From positions 62,001 through 126,000 of the forward strand of contig CBDFMS010000023.1 in NCBI GenBank assembly GCA_965249735.1: a stretch of DNA of 64,000 nucleotides, written 5' to 3'. Positions 45,338 through 54,119 of the stretch are shown here, in pieces. The translations under genes and the position numbers were made by a program. Every line of letters starts with the position of its first letter. The first letter of the stretch is position 1. The notes beneath the pieces were generated by a model that was not told the origin of the DNA, searched no databases, and was given only the letters and a program-made list of their open reading frames with translations. The DNA comes from JANQSS01 sp965249735. Lineage in GTDB: Bacteria; Bacteroidota; Bacteroidia; Chitinophagales; Saprospiraceae.

Positions 45338-45643
45338 ATTCTCGGAATTTGGATGCCAAAAATACGCAGATTCACAAGCAAAATGATATGATCCATGATC
45401 AAATTGCAGCGCAACTACCTACTCTGGTCTCAAGACCTATGTTCAAAAATTATATATGGACACATATGTACGATCGACATAATGTATTGTTATATCGACG
45501 AATATAATGTGCATTTATTTTGAATTAGTGTATTTCAAAACATCATTTCAATATATATACTACTATATGTTAAAGTTTTCAATATTTAATTTTTTACATT
45601 AAATTTTGTTGTATCTTTGTGATTCATTAAAATCCAAACAAGT
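45338..45643. other. Intergenic, AT-rich, promoter for the small peptide only
   Basis: Roughly 300 bases upstream of the 23-residue peptide. Apart from the TATCTTTG box at 45612-45619 and AT-rich runs (45540-45600) nothing was recognised. No RNA gene and no terminator for the flanking genes was seen. Confidence 0.5.
45612..45619 (+). promoter_or_regulatory. TAnnTTTG -7 box before the 23-aa peptide
   Basis: TATCTTTG, 24 bases upstream of the ATG at 45644. No clear TTG at the expected -33 distance, so strength is uncertain. Confidence 0.45.
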
Positions 45644-45715
45644 ATGCTTAAGCGAAGAATGAAACGTAATTGGGTTGTTTACGCGTTGAACACGCCCATT
45701 ACAAGTAGAAAGTAA
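45644..45715 (+). CDS. Candidate 23-aa basic peptide
   Basis: A 24-codon frame (MLKRRMKRNWVVYALNT...) rich in Lys and Arg, with its own -7 box 24 bases upstream and a strong intrinsic terminator 24 bases downstream. The compact promoter-ORF-terminator unit argues for a discrete transcript of about 150 bases. Whether the peptide is made, or the RNA itself is the product, is open. No similar known leader peptide was recognised. Confidence 0.45.
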   Translation: MLKRRMKRNWVVYALNTPITSRK

Positions 45716-45739
45716 AACTAATTCCCAAGAAAACTGATT

Positions 45740-45773
45740 GCGTGCCTCCTTTCCGGAGGTGCGCTTTTTTTTT
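45740..45773 (+). terminator. Intrinsic terminator
   Basis: Stem GCGTGCCTCC/GGAGGTGCGC (45740-45749 with 45755-45764; two non-Watson-Crick pairs) with a TTTCC loop and a 9-T tail. It ends the small transcript and lies 56 bases before the next gene. Confidence 0.85.
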
Positions 45774-45828
45774 GCGTTCCGGTCAACAATCCTCATCTTT
45801 ATACCATTAAAGAATAAAAATCTTAACG

Positions 45829-46623
45829 ATGAGTGCATTTAGTTGGATAAAACGAGTCTTATTCGGGGCTGAGTCATTGGCCAAAACCGGTATAGAAAAA
45901 GGGAAAGAAGTGGGATCACAAGCTTTCGATGTAAGCAAAGAGAAATTGGACGTAATCAAAGACGAACTGAGTGATTCAGTCGATGCAGCAAAAGATAAAT
46001 TCGAAGATCTGTTCGACAAAGTGAGTGACACAGCTTCTGAAGGTGTGGCTTCGGCCAAAGAGACGCTGTCAGATGCCGGCGACAAAGTCGGATTGGACAA
46101 AATTAAAGAAGGTGGTAAGCAGATCATCGAAGGGGGTAGTGAAATGGCTTCGAAGGCAGGAGAGCATATCGAAAGTGCTACAGAAAAGATAGTAGATGCC
46201 TCAGATCAGGCCTGGGAAAAAATTTCAGACAAATCATCGGATCTATTCCAAAAAGCCAAAACCAAAGTTGAAGATCTTGGTGAGAAAGTCGGAGATAAGA
46301 TGGATGACATGCTCGAAAAAGCTGAAGCCCTGAAGGCAGAAGAGAAATTCGAGGCGGAGCAACACCCTACCGGAATCTATGAAGGAGAAAGCCACAACGA
46401 AAAACTCGAAGGCTCCATGCTAGACGGAACAGACGACTTTTTTGCCAAGGCAGAAGCATTTGCGGAAGGAAACTACGACAAAGCTGCGGAAGGAAAAATG
46501 ACAATCGAACAAAAAGATGTTCCAGAAGTAGTTGATGATCGTCCGGTGGCCGGTTTTGAAGACAGAGATGGAGACGGCGACGAAATCGTCGATGATGCCA
46601 TCATCATGGATGAAGAAGAATAG
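45829..46623 (+). CDS. Amphipathic-helix (YtxH/LEA-like) protein with acidic tail
   Basis: 264 residues, no signal peptide or membrane segment. Residues 15-175 are repeated 11-mer-like helices rich in Ala, Lys, Glu, Asp and Val (SKEKLDVIKDELSDSVDAAKDKFEDLFDKVSDTASEG and so on), typical of YtxH-, LEA- or apolipoprotein-like proteins that coat membranes or proteins under stress. The last 60 residues are strongly acidic and end in DEEE. It follows the terminator of the small peptide unit. The function is unknown; a stress or envelope-associated role is a guess. Confidence 0.7.
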   Translation: MSAFSWIKRVLFGAESLAKTGIEKGKEVGSQAFDVSKEKLDVIKDELSDSVDAAKDKFEDLFDKVSDTASEGVASAKETLSDAGDKVGLDKIKEGGKQIIEGGSEMASKAGEHIESATEKIVDASDQAWEKISDKSSDLFQKAKTKVEDLGEKVGDKMDDMLEKAEALKAEEKFEAEQHPTGIYEGESHNEKLEGSMLDGTDDFFAKAEAFAEGNYDKAAEGKMTIEQKDVPEVVDDRPVAGFEDRDGDGDEIVDDAIIMDEEE

Positions 46624-46629
46624 ATTAGT

Positions 46630-47673
46630 CTAAAACAAGCTGAGCTGCCGATGTCGATGCCTTTCAAAGCGCGTTTTGTCCATGGCGGCCAGTTTTCGTT
46701 TACCCGCATAAAATTTTTTCACTGCCATTTGATATTGATTGTGAATCATTTGCGCGTAGCTACCTGATCCTTTCATTCGATTAAAAAATCGTTTTTCTCC
46801 CAATTTTCCTTCGCGACAGGATCGGATCAAATTCAATACTTTGCTCTTGCGTTTCGGAAATGCATGTTCCAGCCATTCCGCAAAAACAGGTTCTACTTCA
46901 TCATTTAACCTGATCAAGGTATAGTAAAACCAATTCGCGCCTAACTTGGCAGCATTTCCAGCCAATTGCATCATTTCATGATCATTGAGTCCGGGGATTA
47001 CAGGAGCCATCATAACTGAAACAGGTATGGATTTTTCTGACAATTTTTGAATAATGCTCAATCTGTTAAATGCCGTTGATGTACGAGGCTCCATCTCTCT
47101 GCGCAGTTTTTCATTTAAAGTGGTGATTGATATTGCTACCTGAACCAATCGATGCTCATTAAGCTTCTGTAGGATGTCCAGGTCTCGTAGGATGAGGTCA
47201 TTCTTCGTAATGATGCCGACGGATTGACGAAACTCCAGGCAAATTTTCAATAATTCTCTGGTGATTCCCAGCTCCTTCTCTATGGGTTGATATGCATCCG
47301 TATTGCCTGAAAACATTATGGTCTCCCCTGTCCAGGATTTGCTCTTAAGTTTTTTTAGAAGCAGTTCAGGTGCATTTTCTTTTACCATGATTTTCGATTC
47401 AAAATCCAATCCTGCATTATACCCCCAATACGCATGTGTTGGTCGCGCATAACAATAGCTGCAACCATGCTCACAGCCCTGATAGGGATTCAAGGAATAA
47501 TTGAAATTTAGATCCGGACTGTCAACTTTGGTGACGATACTTTTTGCGACTACTTTTTGATAACTGGTCTTCACCTTTTCTTCAGGTTGGAAATCAGTTA
47601 TGACCGGTAGATGAATGCGAACCATCTTATCATATGGATTCGATTGTTGTGATTGAGCTCCGCGACCTTTCAT
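46630..47673 (-). CDS. PA0069-type radical SAM protein
   Basis: 347 residues from the ATG at 47673 (MKGRGAQSQQSNPYD); the frame is open 24 bases further. The radical SAM motif is CEHGCSYCYARPTH (Cys-x3-Cys-x2-Cys), preceded by DLNFNYSLNPYQG and followed by FSGNTDAYQPIEKEL. This matches the PA0069/SPL-like radical SAM group, whose reaction is not established. A promoter with TTG and TATCTTTG spaced 20 bases apart (47699-47729) lies upstream. It is convergent with the LEA-like gene. Confidence 0.88.
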   Translation of the reverse strand: MKGRGAQSQQSNPYDKMVRIHLPVITDFQPEEKVKTSYQKVVAKSIVTKVDSPDLNFNYSLNPYQGCEHGCSYCYARPTHAYWGYNAGLDFESKIMVKENAPELLLKKLKSKSWTGETIMFSGNTDAYQPIEKELGITRELLKICLEFRQSVGIITKNDLILRDLDILQKLNEHRLVQVAISITTLNEKLRREMEPRTSTAFNRLSIIQKLSEKSIPVSVMMAPVIPGLNDHEMMQLAGNAAKLGANWFYYTLIRLNDEVEPVFAEWLEHAFPKRKSKVLNLIRSCREGKLGEKRFFNRMKGSGSYAQMIHNQYQMAVKKFYAGKRKLAAMDKTRFERHRHRQLSLF

Positions 47674-47698
47674 GATATACGATTGATTAATATACAAT

Positions 47699-47729
47699 CA
47701 AAGATATATTAATTTTTAATACTATGCAA
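47699..47729 (-). promoter_or_regulatory. Bacteroidota-type promoter for the radical SAM gene
   Basis: On the minus strand TTG (47727-47729), 20-base spacer, TATCTTTG (47699-47706), then 25 bases to the ATG. Confidence 0.6.
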
Positions 47730-47749
47730 GTAAAAAAATCGCGCGGCTA

Positions 47750-48430
47750 TTATCCAAAGAAATTTAAGCGTATCAACCTGCCGATCATTTTGACGCCGGT
47801 AAATAAGCTCTGGCCTTTTTGCATTGTATCCTTGGAATACTTGACACTAATAGGTATTTCAGATACTTTAAAATTCTTACGACCGGCATTCCGAATCATT
47901 TCGACGCAAAATTCAAAGCCATTGCAATTGAGTTCATTGGCCCGGGCGAATTTGCCAGACAGAACTTTCATGCCGGATTGGCTATCAGAAACGCGGACAC
48001 CGGTAATCAGGTACGTGACGATGTTCGCAATTTTATTATAGAATATTCTTGTCGTCGGAATCTTGTTATCTCTTTTGAGAAATCTACTGCCGATGACCAT
48101 ATCTGAGCCTTTTGATTTGATCTCCTCAAGTAGATGTTCAATATCTTCAGGCAGATGCTGATGATCACCATCCAGGGTCACAATATATTCAGCGCCATTT
48201 CTTAGTGCAAAATTGATTCCGGTCTGTGTGGCAGCGCCAACGCCTAAATTAATTGGATGGCGAACAACATTGACATGATGGTCTTTTGAAACCAGATAGG
48301 TGTCATCGCTACTTCCATCATCAACCACAACAATATGGTCATAGCCGAGATGAGAAATGCGCTTTAATAAGCCAGGTAACCGGCTGCCTTCATTATAGGC
48401 TGGAATTACTATGTATTCCGTTGAGTCCAT
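47750..48430 (-). CDS. Family 2 glycosyltransferase (DPM1-like)
   Basis: A 226-residue GT-A fold glycosyltransferase resembling polyprenyl-phosphate mannosyl/glucosyl transferases. Seen: YIVIPAYNEGSRLPGLL, VVVDDGSSDDTYLV, YIVTLDGDHQHLPEDI (the DxD-like metal site), IGSRFL and SQSGMKVLSG. There is no C-terminal membrane segment. It is the last gene of a three-gene minus-strand unit with the two multispanning proteins at 48460-51341, which could receive the lipid-linked sugar it makes. Confidence 0.9.
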   Translation of the reverse strand: MDSTEYIVIPAYNEGSRLPGLLKRISHLGYDHIVVVDDGSSDDTYLVSKDHHVNVVRHPINLGVGAATQTGINFALRNGAEYIVTLDGDHQHLPEDIEHLLEEIKSKGSDMVIGSRFLKRDNKIPTTRIFYNKIANIVTYLITGVRVSDSQSGMKVLSGKFARANELNCNGFEFCVEMIRNAGRKNFKVSEIPISVKYSKDTMQKGQSLFTGVKMIGRLIRLNFFG

Positions 48431-48459
48431 ACCATCAAGTTACTTCAAATTTAAGCATT

Positions 48460-49785
48460 TTAGAGGATTTCATATACAGCATAACTTCCATTTTGAACTA
48501 TTTCTTCACCAAACATATCATAATCGTTGTACGGGTTGCCATCATCGTCAATTTTAATTACCAGACGATCGGTTGCAAGCAATCTTATTCCGGAATTTTG
48601 ATGTAGGTAACCAAGCATCTTTTGAAATTTTGCAGTCAGACTTTTTTCAGGCGTCTGATCGACCACATAAATATTCGGACTTACGATGAGATATTTGAAT
48701 CCGCTCGCTTTAAGAGCATCGTTCACTTTTGATTTGTATTTATACCTGTCAACAAGTTGACTGTGAACATTCAGAATACCATCCTTGAAGACACGTTCAT
48801 TATTGTTTTCGATTAAATAAGCAATCGAAGTTCCTGCCTGAAATACCAGGCTTTCACTTTCTGAGTTGATTTTGTCCAGGGCTTGACCAATATTTCGAAA
48901 ATATCCTTCATAAATTTCATTACCTGTCGTTTCCGAAAAATTATATTGTAAAACAGGAGGTTGAAGCATGCCGAGTCCTTGGTCTGATATGAGATATAAA
49001 CCAGATACCTTCAAAAAATATGCCATAAATACAAACAGCCCGCCAGCGACAAGCAAATATTTTCTGTATGTGGCTGAGTTCCTCATGAATTTTGCAATTT
49101 CGAGGAAAAGCAACGGGAACATTAAGAAACCATACCAAATGATGCCCGCTGAAAGCACAAGCATGAAAAAACAATAGAGCAACAACAACATGCCCAACAG
49201 GTAGCCTTCAGTTTTATTAGAGGAGTACCTGGTATACAGATAATATAATAGGTAGATGAGACCGAGTAAAATCAGATAAGTGAATTGGTCTCCGGATTCC
49301 GTCAATTGTTGAATCAAATGACCCACCGGTGCGTACACCGTACCGGCAAAATGATAGACTTGAGCGACAGATTTTCGAAGTATGTCATTGTCGAGATTTT
49401 CGATGTAATTCCCCATTGGACCTTGCTTGTTGAAGATTTTCGCTCCCGCATCCGAAAGAACGTGGGAAGATCCAAGTGATGCGATCCACATTACAAACAC
49501 CAGCAAGATTAAAACCCAACGCCATCTTGTACTGCGTACACGCCAGATAAATAATAAAGGAATGAACATCAATAAAAGATATCCAATATCCATGAAATTG
49601 CGCTCTACATTGTGGCTCATGGTCAGATCATACGGTAGTGAGATGTACCGCACAGGTATCTCCTCATAACCCAGATATCGTATGATCTCCTCCTCATAAG
49701 TCTGTTGCTTGTCACGTTGTCCGTCAACCTGAATACTGAGGAATATACATAGACATAGCAACCCATATTTGAGCAATATTCTCAT
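48460..49785 (-). CDS. Multispanning membrane protein, glycan locus (C-terminal partner of GT-C-like protein)
   Basis: 441 residues. An N-terminal hydrophobic segment resembling a signal (LLCLCIFLSIQVDGQ) is followed by a loop with YLGYEEIPVRYISLPYDLTMSHN. About eight or nine hydrophobic helices follow, then a soluble C-terminal domain (residues 290-441) with KYLIVSPNIYVVD. The start shares one base with the stop of the 518-residue gene upstream (TAATG). The soluble end resembles C-terminal domains of GT-C glycosyltransferases, so this may be the second half of a split transferase. No motif proves the reaction. Confidence 0.75.
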   Translation of the reverse strand: MRILLKYGLLCLCIFLSIQVDGQRDKQQTYEEEIIRYLGYEEIPVRYISLPYDLTMSHNVERNFMDIGYLLLMFIPLLFIWRVRSTRWRWVLILLVFVMWIASLGSSHVLSDAGAKIFNKQGPMGNYIENLDNDILRKSVAQVYHFAGTVYAPVGHLIQQLTESGDQFTYLILLGLIYLLYYLYTRYSSNKTEGYLLGMLLLLYCFFMLVLSAGIIWYGFLMFPLLFLEIAKFMRNSATYRKYLLVAGGLFVFMAYFLKVSGLYLISDQGLGMLQPPVLQYNFSETTGNEIYEGYFRNIGQALDKINSESESLVFQAGTSIAYLIENNNERVFKDGILNVHSQLVDRYKYKSKVNDALKASGFKYLIVSPNIYVVDQTPEKSLTAKFQKMLGYLHQNSGIRLLATDRLVIKIDDDGNPYNDYDMFGEEIVQNGSYAVYEIL

Positions 49786-51341
49786 TACTTATTCTTGTTC
49801 AGGTTCTTGTCAATGATTTTCATATTTATTTGGGGGCCGTGTGACGTTCCGTTAAGCAACTCCATAAATGTCGGGGTTTCGATTTCTGAATAGTTCTTCA
49901 TGATCCAGGGTGAAAAAATCACGGCTGATGAAATTGCCATAACAGCGGTTAAAATGGATGTCTTCAGCGCCATTTTTTTATTCTTGAGGGAAGCAAATGC
50001 CAACAGGCCTATTCCAAAAATCAATGAAACATATTGCAACCAGGTGACACTTGAATGATAAACACGCAGACCCGCTTTCGTGTCCAATTGTGCCAAAAAC
50101 ACCACGGATAAGCAAATAAAGAATATTCCAAAAAAGGCATATTTGCCGAGATTGGCATACCAGAGGATGGCTACGATTGCAAATAAAGTAATGACGGCAG
50201 TAAGTTTGATTCCCAATGCGATACCACCCAACAATCCAAGTATAGCAGCCAGGACGATGGCAGCCTTATAATCTGAAGCTTTGATTTGGGCTAATAAAGA
50301 AAATCCACTCAGCACCATGGCTAAGAGCATGAATGTCAAGCCGAGATCAACTTTAAGTTCTTGTGATGCCTGGGTCGTAACCGAAGGCATGAAGGTGAAG
50401 AGTAGCACTCCGACCAATGCAATTTCCGACGGGAGCCTCATGACTTTGCGTCCTAGCTCAAAACTTGCCCATTGTACCAGGATCAGGCCCATCCAGGAGA
50501 GGATGAGAGCCATTTCGATGTGGCCTGTCAATCGGGCACCGGCCGCTTGTAAGAGACTCCAATTATAAGGTTGGAAGCCTTTTAGAAGATGTCCGGATTC
50601 GGCTATCAGTTTAGGTAAGTTGATATAGTAATTCAATGCATCAAATCCAACCGGAAAAGGTGTGAGGGTATGACCAAAAGTGATAGCATTCATCAAGACC
50701 ATCAGTAAAACAGCACCTATCGCCACATAAGACAGATTGTTTAAAGCATCCAGCGGTTGTACCAACGATGGAATATCCGACAATAATTCCTTGTAGTTCA
50801 GCGCCATGGGTATAGCCAGGAGACCGATTAAAACCCAGGAATTAAATATTCCAAGCACCAGTGTAAGAAAGATGAATATAATCATCAGACACAGGCCCAT
50901 GGCCAGATAAACAGAAAAAGCAAGTTGAACCCTGGGTAAGACCAGTCGCTTTAGCAGCAGATGCCCGGCGTAATAAGAAGACCAAATGATCCAAATAACT
51001 ACGAAAACAAACAGAATCGATCTACCCAGGTAGCCAAATATGGAACCGAACGTATAATCAACCGATGAATACATGACAAGATTAACCAGTGTCCCGGACC
51101 ATAAGAAGGCAAAAAACGATAGAATGATGGTTAAAACTGAAAACCCCCTACTCTTTGTATTGATAATGGCATAGAAGATGGCACCTCCGACGATTAGGTG
51201 AATGACAGGTATACCGGCATACGTGCTTCCTATGGATTTTGCATAGAGCGGATGTTTGAACCAATAATCTATAAAAATCCAGATCATCCACACCGTAGCA
51301 AGCACTTTCAGCCAAACTGGGCTTTGTCTAATTTCTTCCAT
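49785..51341 (-). CDS. Multispanning GT-C-like membrane protein
   Basis: 518 residues with about 13 hydrophobic helices. The loop GHTLTPFPVGFDALNYYINLPKLIAESG and the later PWIMKNYSE resemble the substrate loops and SPWLIKNY-type motifs of GT-C lipid-linked sugar transferases. It overlaps the 441-residue gene by one base and is followed by a DPM1-like GT2, which would supply the lipid-linked donor. The donor and acceptor cannot be inferred. No clear promoter was seen upstream of the ATG. Confidence 0.75.
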   Translation of the reverse strand: MEEIRQSPVWLKVLATVWMIWIFIDYWFKHPLYAKSIGSTYAGIPVIHLIVGGAIFYAIINTKSRGFSVLTIILSFFAFLWSGTLVNLVMYSSVDYTFGSIFGYLGRSILFVFVVIWIIWSSYYAGHLLLKRLVLPRVQLAFSVYLAMGLCLMIIFIFLTLVLGIFNSWVLIGLLAIPMALNYKELLSDIPSLVQPLDALNNLSYVAIGAVLLMVLMNAITFGHTLTPFPVGFDALNYYINLPKLIAESGHLLKGFQPYNWSLLQAAGARLTGHIEMALILSWMGLILVQWASFELGRKVMRLPSEIALVGVLLFTFMPSVTTQASQELKVDLGLTFMLLAMVLSGFSLLAQIKASDYKAAIVLAAILGLLGGIALGIKLTAVITLFAIVAILWYANLGKYAFFGIFFICLSVVFLAQLDTKAGLRVYHSSVTWLQYVSLIFGIGLLAFASLKNKKMALKTSILTAVMAISSAVIFSPWIMKNYSEIETPTFMELLNGTSHGPQINMKIIDKNLNKNK

Positions 51342-51474
51342 AAATAGGTAATGGTTCGAAAAATGGCTTCATTCTACCACAAACTTGCGTAAATTTTTCA
51401 TATTATTAAAACATCTTATATTAAACTTTGAATTGGTTATATTTGTGGCTGATCCCCACGCAAGGCTTAGGCCA

Positions 51475-51864
51475 ATGAAATTTGAAATATACCAATATAT
51501 AGTTCCGCTTGTCAGTCTGGTTTTTTTAATCCGTATCAGCATCCAATATGCCAATCGACGGCGCAGCATTATCAGCTCTGTCGTATGGAGCTGCTTTTGG
51601 ATCGTCCTGGCGATCTTGGCATTGGTTCCACATCTTTTATCGACATTTTTAGCTGATATTCTTGGATTTCGGGACAATGTACATGCCATACTGTTTTTAG
51701 GATTGGGTCTTGCCCTATTGATCATATTTTACTTATCCAGTGTAGTGGATAAATTGGAGAGTCAACTCACGACCTTGGTGAGAACCCTTGCCTTGAGAGA
51801 ATCTGATAAGCAATCTGAAGAACAAGTTGAAAAAGAAGAAGGCCTTAAAAAGTTGAAGAACTGA
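51475..51864 (+). CDS. DUF2304 membrane protein
   Basis: 129 residues from the ATG at 51475 (MKFEIYQYIVPLVSLVF); the frame is open 90 bases further. Three hydrophobic helices are followed by a short coiled-coil tail (KLESQLTTLVRTLALRESDK, then Glu/Lys-rich). DUF2304 proteins often sit next to DPM1-like GT2 genes and are thought to help membrane glycan transfer. A TATATTTG box at 51438-51445 may serve the rightward operon (51475-54909). Confidence 0.82.
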   Translation: MKFEIYQYIVPLVSLVFLIRISIQYANRRRSIISSVVWSCFWIVLAILALVPHLLSTFLADILGFRDNVHAILFLGLGLALLIIFYLSSVVDKLESQLTTLVRTLALRESDKQSEEQVEKEEGLKKLKN

Positions 51865-51872
51865 ATCCTGCG

Positions 51873-52970
51873 ATGCGCATACTTTTTATTCTTGAAAATT
51901 ATTATCCGGCAATCGGTGGCGTTGAGACTTTGTTCAAATCACTCATTGACAAATTGGATGCAAGCGACGTAGAAGTTATTATCATCACAACACGACTGCA
52001 CGATCTTCCAAAATTTGAACAATCAGGGAATACCACTGTCATTCGCTATAATTTTTTCAGCAGGTACCTGTTTACCTTTCTGGCTATCTTTCCAGCCTTG
52101 TGGCATGGCCGCAAAGTCGACCTTATTCACACCACGTCATACAATGCCGGATTGCCTGCGAGCATCGCCGGCTTCCTTCTGGGTAAGAAAGTGGTGATCA
52201 CATTTCATGAAGTTTGGGGAAAACTGTGGTTCCGCCTGCCCTTTTTTGGCAAAATTTCAAAGTTTTTTCATTACCTGTTTGAACAACTCCTGCTGCGCAT
52301 GCCATTCTATCGGTTCGTGGCTGTATCTGAATTCACGGAAAGTCGACTCGTCAAACACGGCATTAAACCTGAAAAGATAATAACCATCTACAATGGTATC
52401 GAATATGAACAGTGGAAACGAATACCTGTCGATGCCAAAGAAGAAGGTGACTTTAATTTCATTTACTACGGGAGGCTCGGCATATCGAAAGGGCTTGATA
52501 TCTTACTTCCTGCGTTTTATCGAATCGCCCAAAAATATAAACAGGCACAACTTATTTTAGTATTGCCTCATCATCCAAAGACACAACTCAACTTTGTGAT
52601 GAAGCAGCTCAACAAATTCAATAAGATGAATCGACCGACGGTCTTGCATGAGCTGGATCGTAATGAATTGGTAAAGATATTATGCGCCAGCCAGTGTGTC
52701 GTAATTCCTTCCTATAGTGAAGGCTTTGGTTATATTGCCGTTGAATCGATGGCACTGGAATTACCCATAATTAGTTCGGGTCGTGGATCGTTAAATGAAG
52801 TCGTGGGAGGAAATATTATCGAAATGAAAAGTCACGACGTCGCAGGCATGGAAGATGCACTGGAAAAAGCTTTGGAAAATTCGTGGGATTATATTGAACC
52901 GCAAAGATTTTTCTTATCAGATACTGTGAACAACTATGTAAAATTGTATACCAATTTAATTAACCCCTAA
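51873..52970 (+). CDS. Family 4 glycosyltransferase
   Basis: A 365-residue GT-B fold enzyme. The N-terminal loop is ILENYYPAIGGVETLFKSL. The C-terminal nucleotide-sugar site contains YYGRLGISKGLDILLPAF and PSYSEGFGYIAVESMALELPIISSGRGSLNEVV, with the EX7E-type pair. It begins 8 bases after the DUF2304 stop and is followed 24 bases later by a second GT4, so these genes are one transcript for glycan chain assembly. The sugar is unknown. Confidence 0.92.
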   Translation: MRILFILENYYPAIGGVETLFKSLIDKLDASDVEVIIITTRLHDLPKFEQSGNTTVIRYNFFSRYLFTFLAIFPALWHGRKVDLIHTTSYNAGLPASIAGFLLGKKVVITFHEVWGKLWFRLPFFGKISKFFHYLFEQLLLRMPFYRFVAVSEFTESRLVKHGIKPEKIITIYNGIEYEQWKRIPVDAKEEGDFNFIYYGRLGISKGLDILLPAFYRIAQKYKQAQLILVLPHHPKTQLNFVMKQLNKFNKMNRPTVLHELDRNELVKILCASQCVVIPSYSEGFGYIAVESMALELPIISSGRGSLNEVVGGNIIEMKSHDVAGMEDALEKALENSWDYIEPQRFFLSDTVNNYVKLYTNLINP

Positions 52971-52994
52971 ATCCGGGACTTGACTGTGAGATAA

Positions 52995-54119
52995 ATGGAA
53001 CGAAAAAGTGTAGTGATAATAGCAGATGCCCTTGATTTTCAATATGCGGGGATAAAAGTATATCTAGAGGGTCTGGTAAAGGCTCTCCAGGAAAAAGAAC
53101 GGCAACACGACTATGTCTTATTGCGAGCGGATGAAGATTTTCGGGATTATGCAGGACAAGTTTATGTCAAGAGCCATGTTAGTCGCTTTTTGCATCCTAA
53201 ATCACGATTGCTGGTCGAAATACCAAAAGCCATCAAACAACTCAAACCGGATGTAGTGGTCGAGCCCTGTCACTTTGGCCCTTTTCGAATTTCTGACAAA
53301 ATCAAAAAAATCACTTTTATTCACGACATCACACCGGTCATTCATCCGCAATTTCATTCAAAAAATAGTGTTCTCCTACACAAATTACTTCTCCCCGGGA
53401 CGTTAAAACGCGCTAATTTGATTGTGACGAATTCAGAGCGAACGAAATCCGATGTCATCGATCAATATGTATATGCCAAAGGGAAAACTGAAGTGGTCTA
53501 TCCGGGTGCTCAGTATTTTGGTTCTCCAGGTTTCGCTCCAATCGATGGAATTGATGTCAGAAAGGAAAAATATATTTTACATGTGGGTACGCTCGAGCCG
53601 AGAAAAAACTTGCCCTTTTTATTAGATATATTCAGAGAAATAAAAATCCGACGTTCGGATGTTAAACTTGTTGTTTCAGGTAAGAAAGGCTGGAAGAATA
53701 AACCATTTTTTGACCGGCTGAAAAAACACCCAAACAAAGATGATATTTTCGTCACCGGCTATTTGGAAAAAGAGCAAATTGCTACGTTGTATCAATACGC
53801 CGAGTGCATGTTATTCACCAGTCATTATGAAGGATTTGGTATACCACTGATCGAAGCAATGGAGAGTGGATGTCCAATTATCACCTCAGACAATTCAGCG
53901 CAAAAGGAAGTATGTAAGGATGCGGCTGTATATATTTCAGATTTCAAGGCGTCAGATTGGGCCGATGCATTCCTGGCGGTTGCTGAAAATGAAGAATTGC
54001 ACCAGCAATTAATTAAGCGGGGAAAAGACAGGGTCAAGACATTTTCCTGGGAAAAGTCAGCTGAAAAATTTGACCGGCTCATCACTAACATTTACGAACA
54101 TGAACAACGCAAAAAATAA
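52995..54119 (+). CDS. Family 4 glycosyltransferase
   Basis: A 374-residue GT-B fold enzyme of the mannosyltransferase-like group. IHDITPVIHPQFHSK and LIVTNSERTKSDVI mark the N-terminal domain. VGTLEPRKNLPFLLDIF and TSHYEGFGIPLIEAMESGCPIITSDNSAQKEV mark the C-terminal donor site with the conserved Glu pair. It overlaps the VanZ-like gene by 20 bases. It is probably involved in polysaccharide or glycolipid synthesis with its neighbours. Confidence 0.93.
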   Translation: MERKSVVIIADALDFQYAGIKVYLEGLVKALQEKERQHDYVLLRADEDFRDYAGQVYVKSHVSRFLHPKSRLLVEIPKAIKQLKPDVVVEPCHFGPFRISDKIKKITFIHDITPVIHPQFHSKNSVLLHKLLLPGTLKRANLIVTNSERTKSDVIDQYVYAKGKTEVVYPGAQYFGSPGFAPIDGIDVRKEKYILHVGTLEPRKNLPFLLDIFREIKIRRSDVKLVVSGKKGWKNKPFFDRLKKHPNKDDIFVTGYLEKEQIATLYQYAECMLFTSHYEGFGIPLIEAMESGCPIITSDNSAQKEVCKDAAVYISDFKASDWADAFLAVAENEELHQQLIKRGKDRVKTFSWEKSAEKFDRLITNIYEHEQRKK

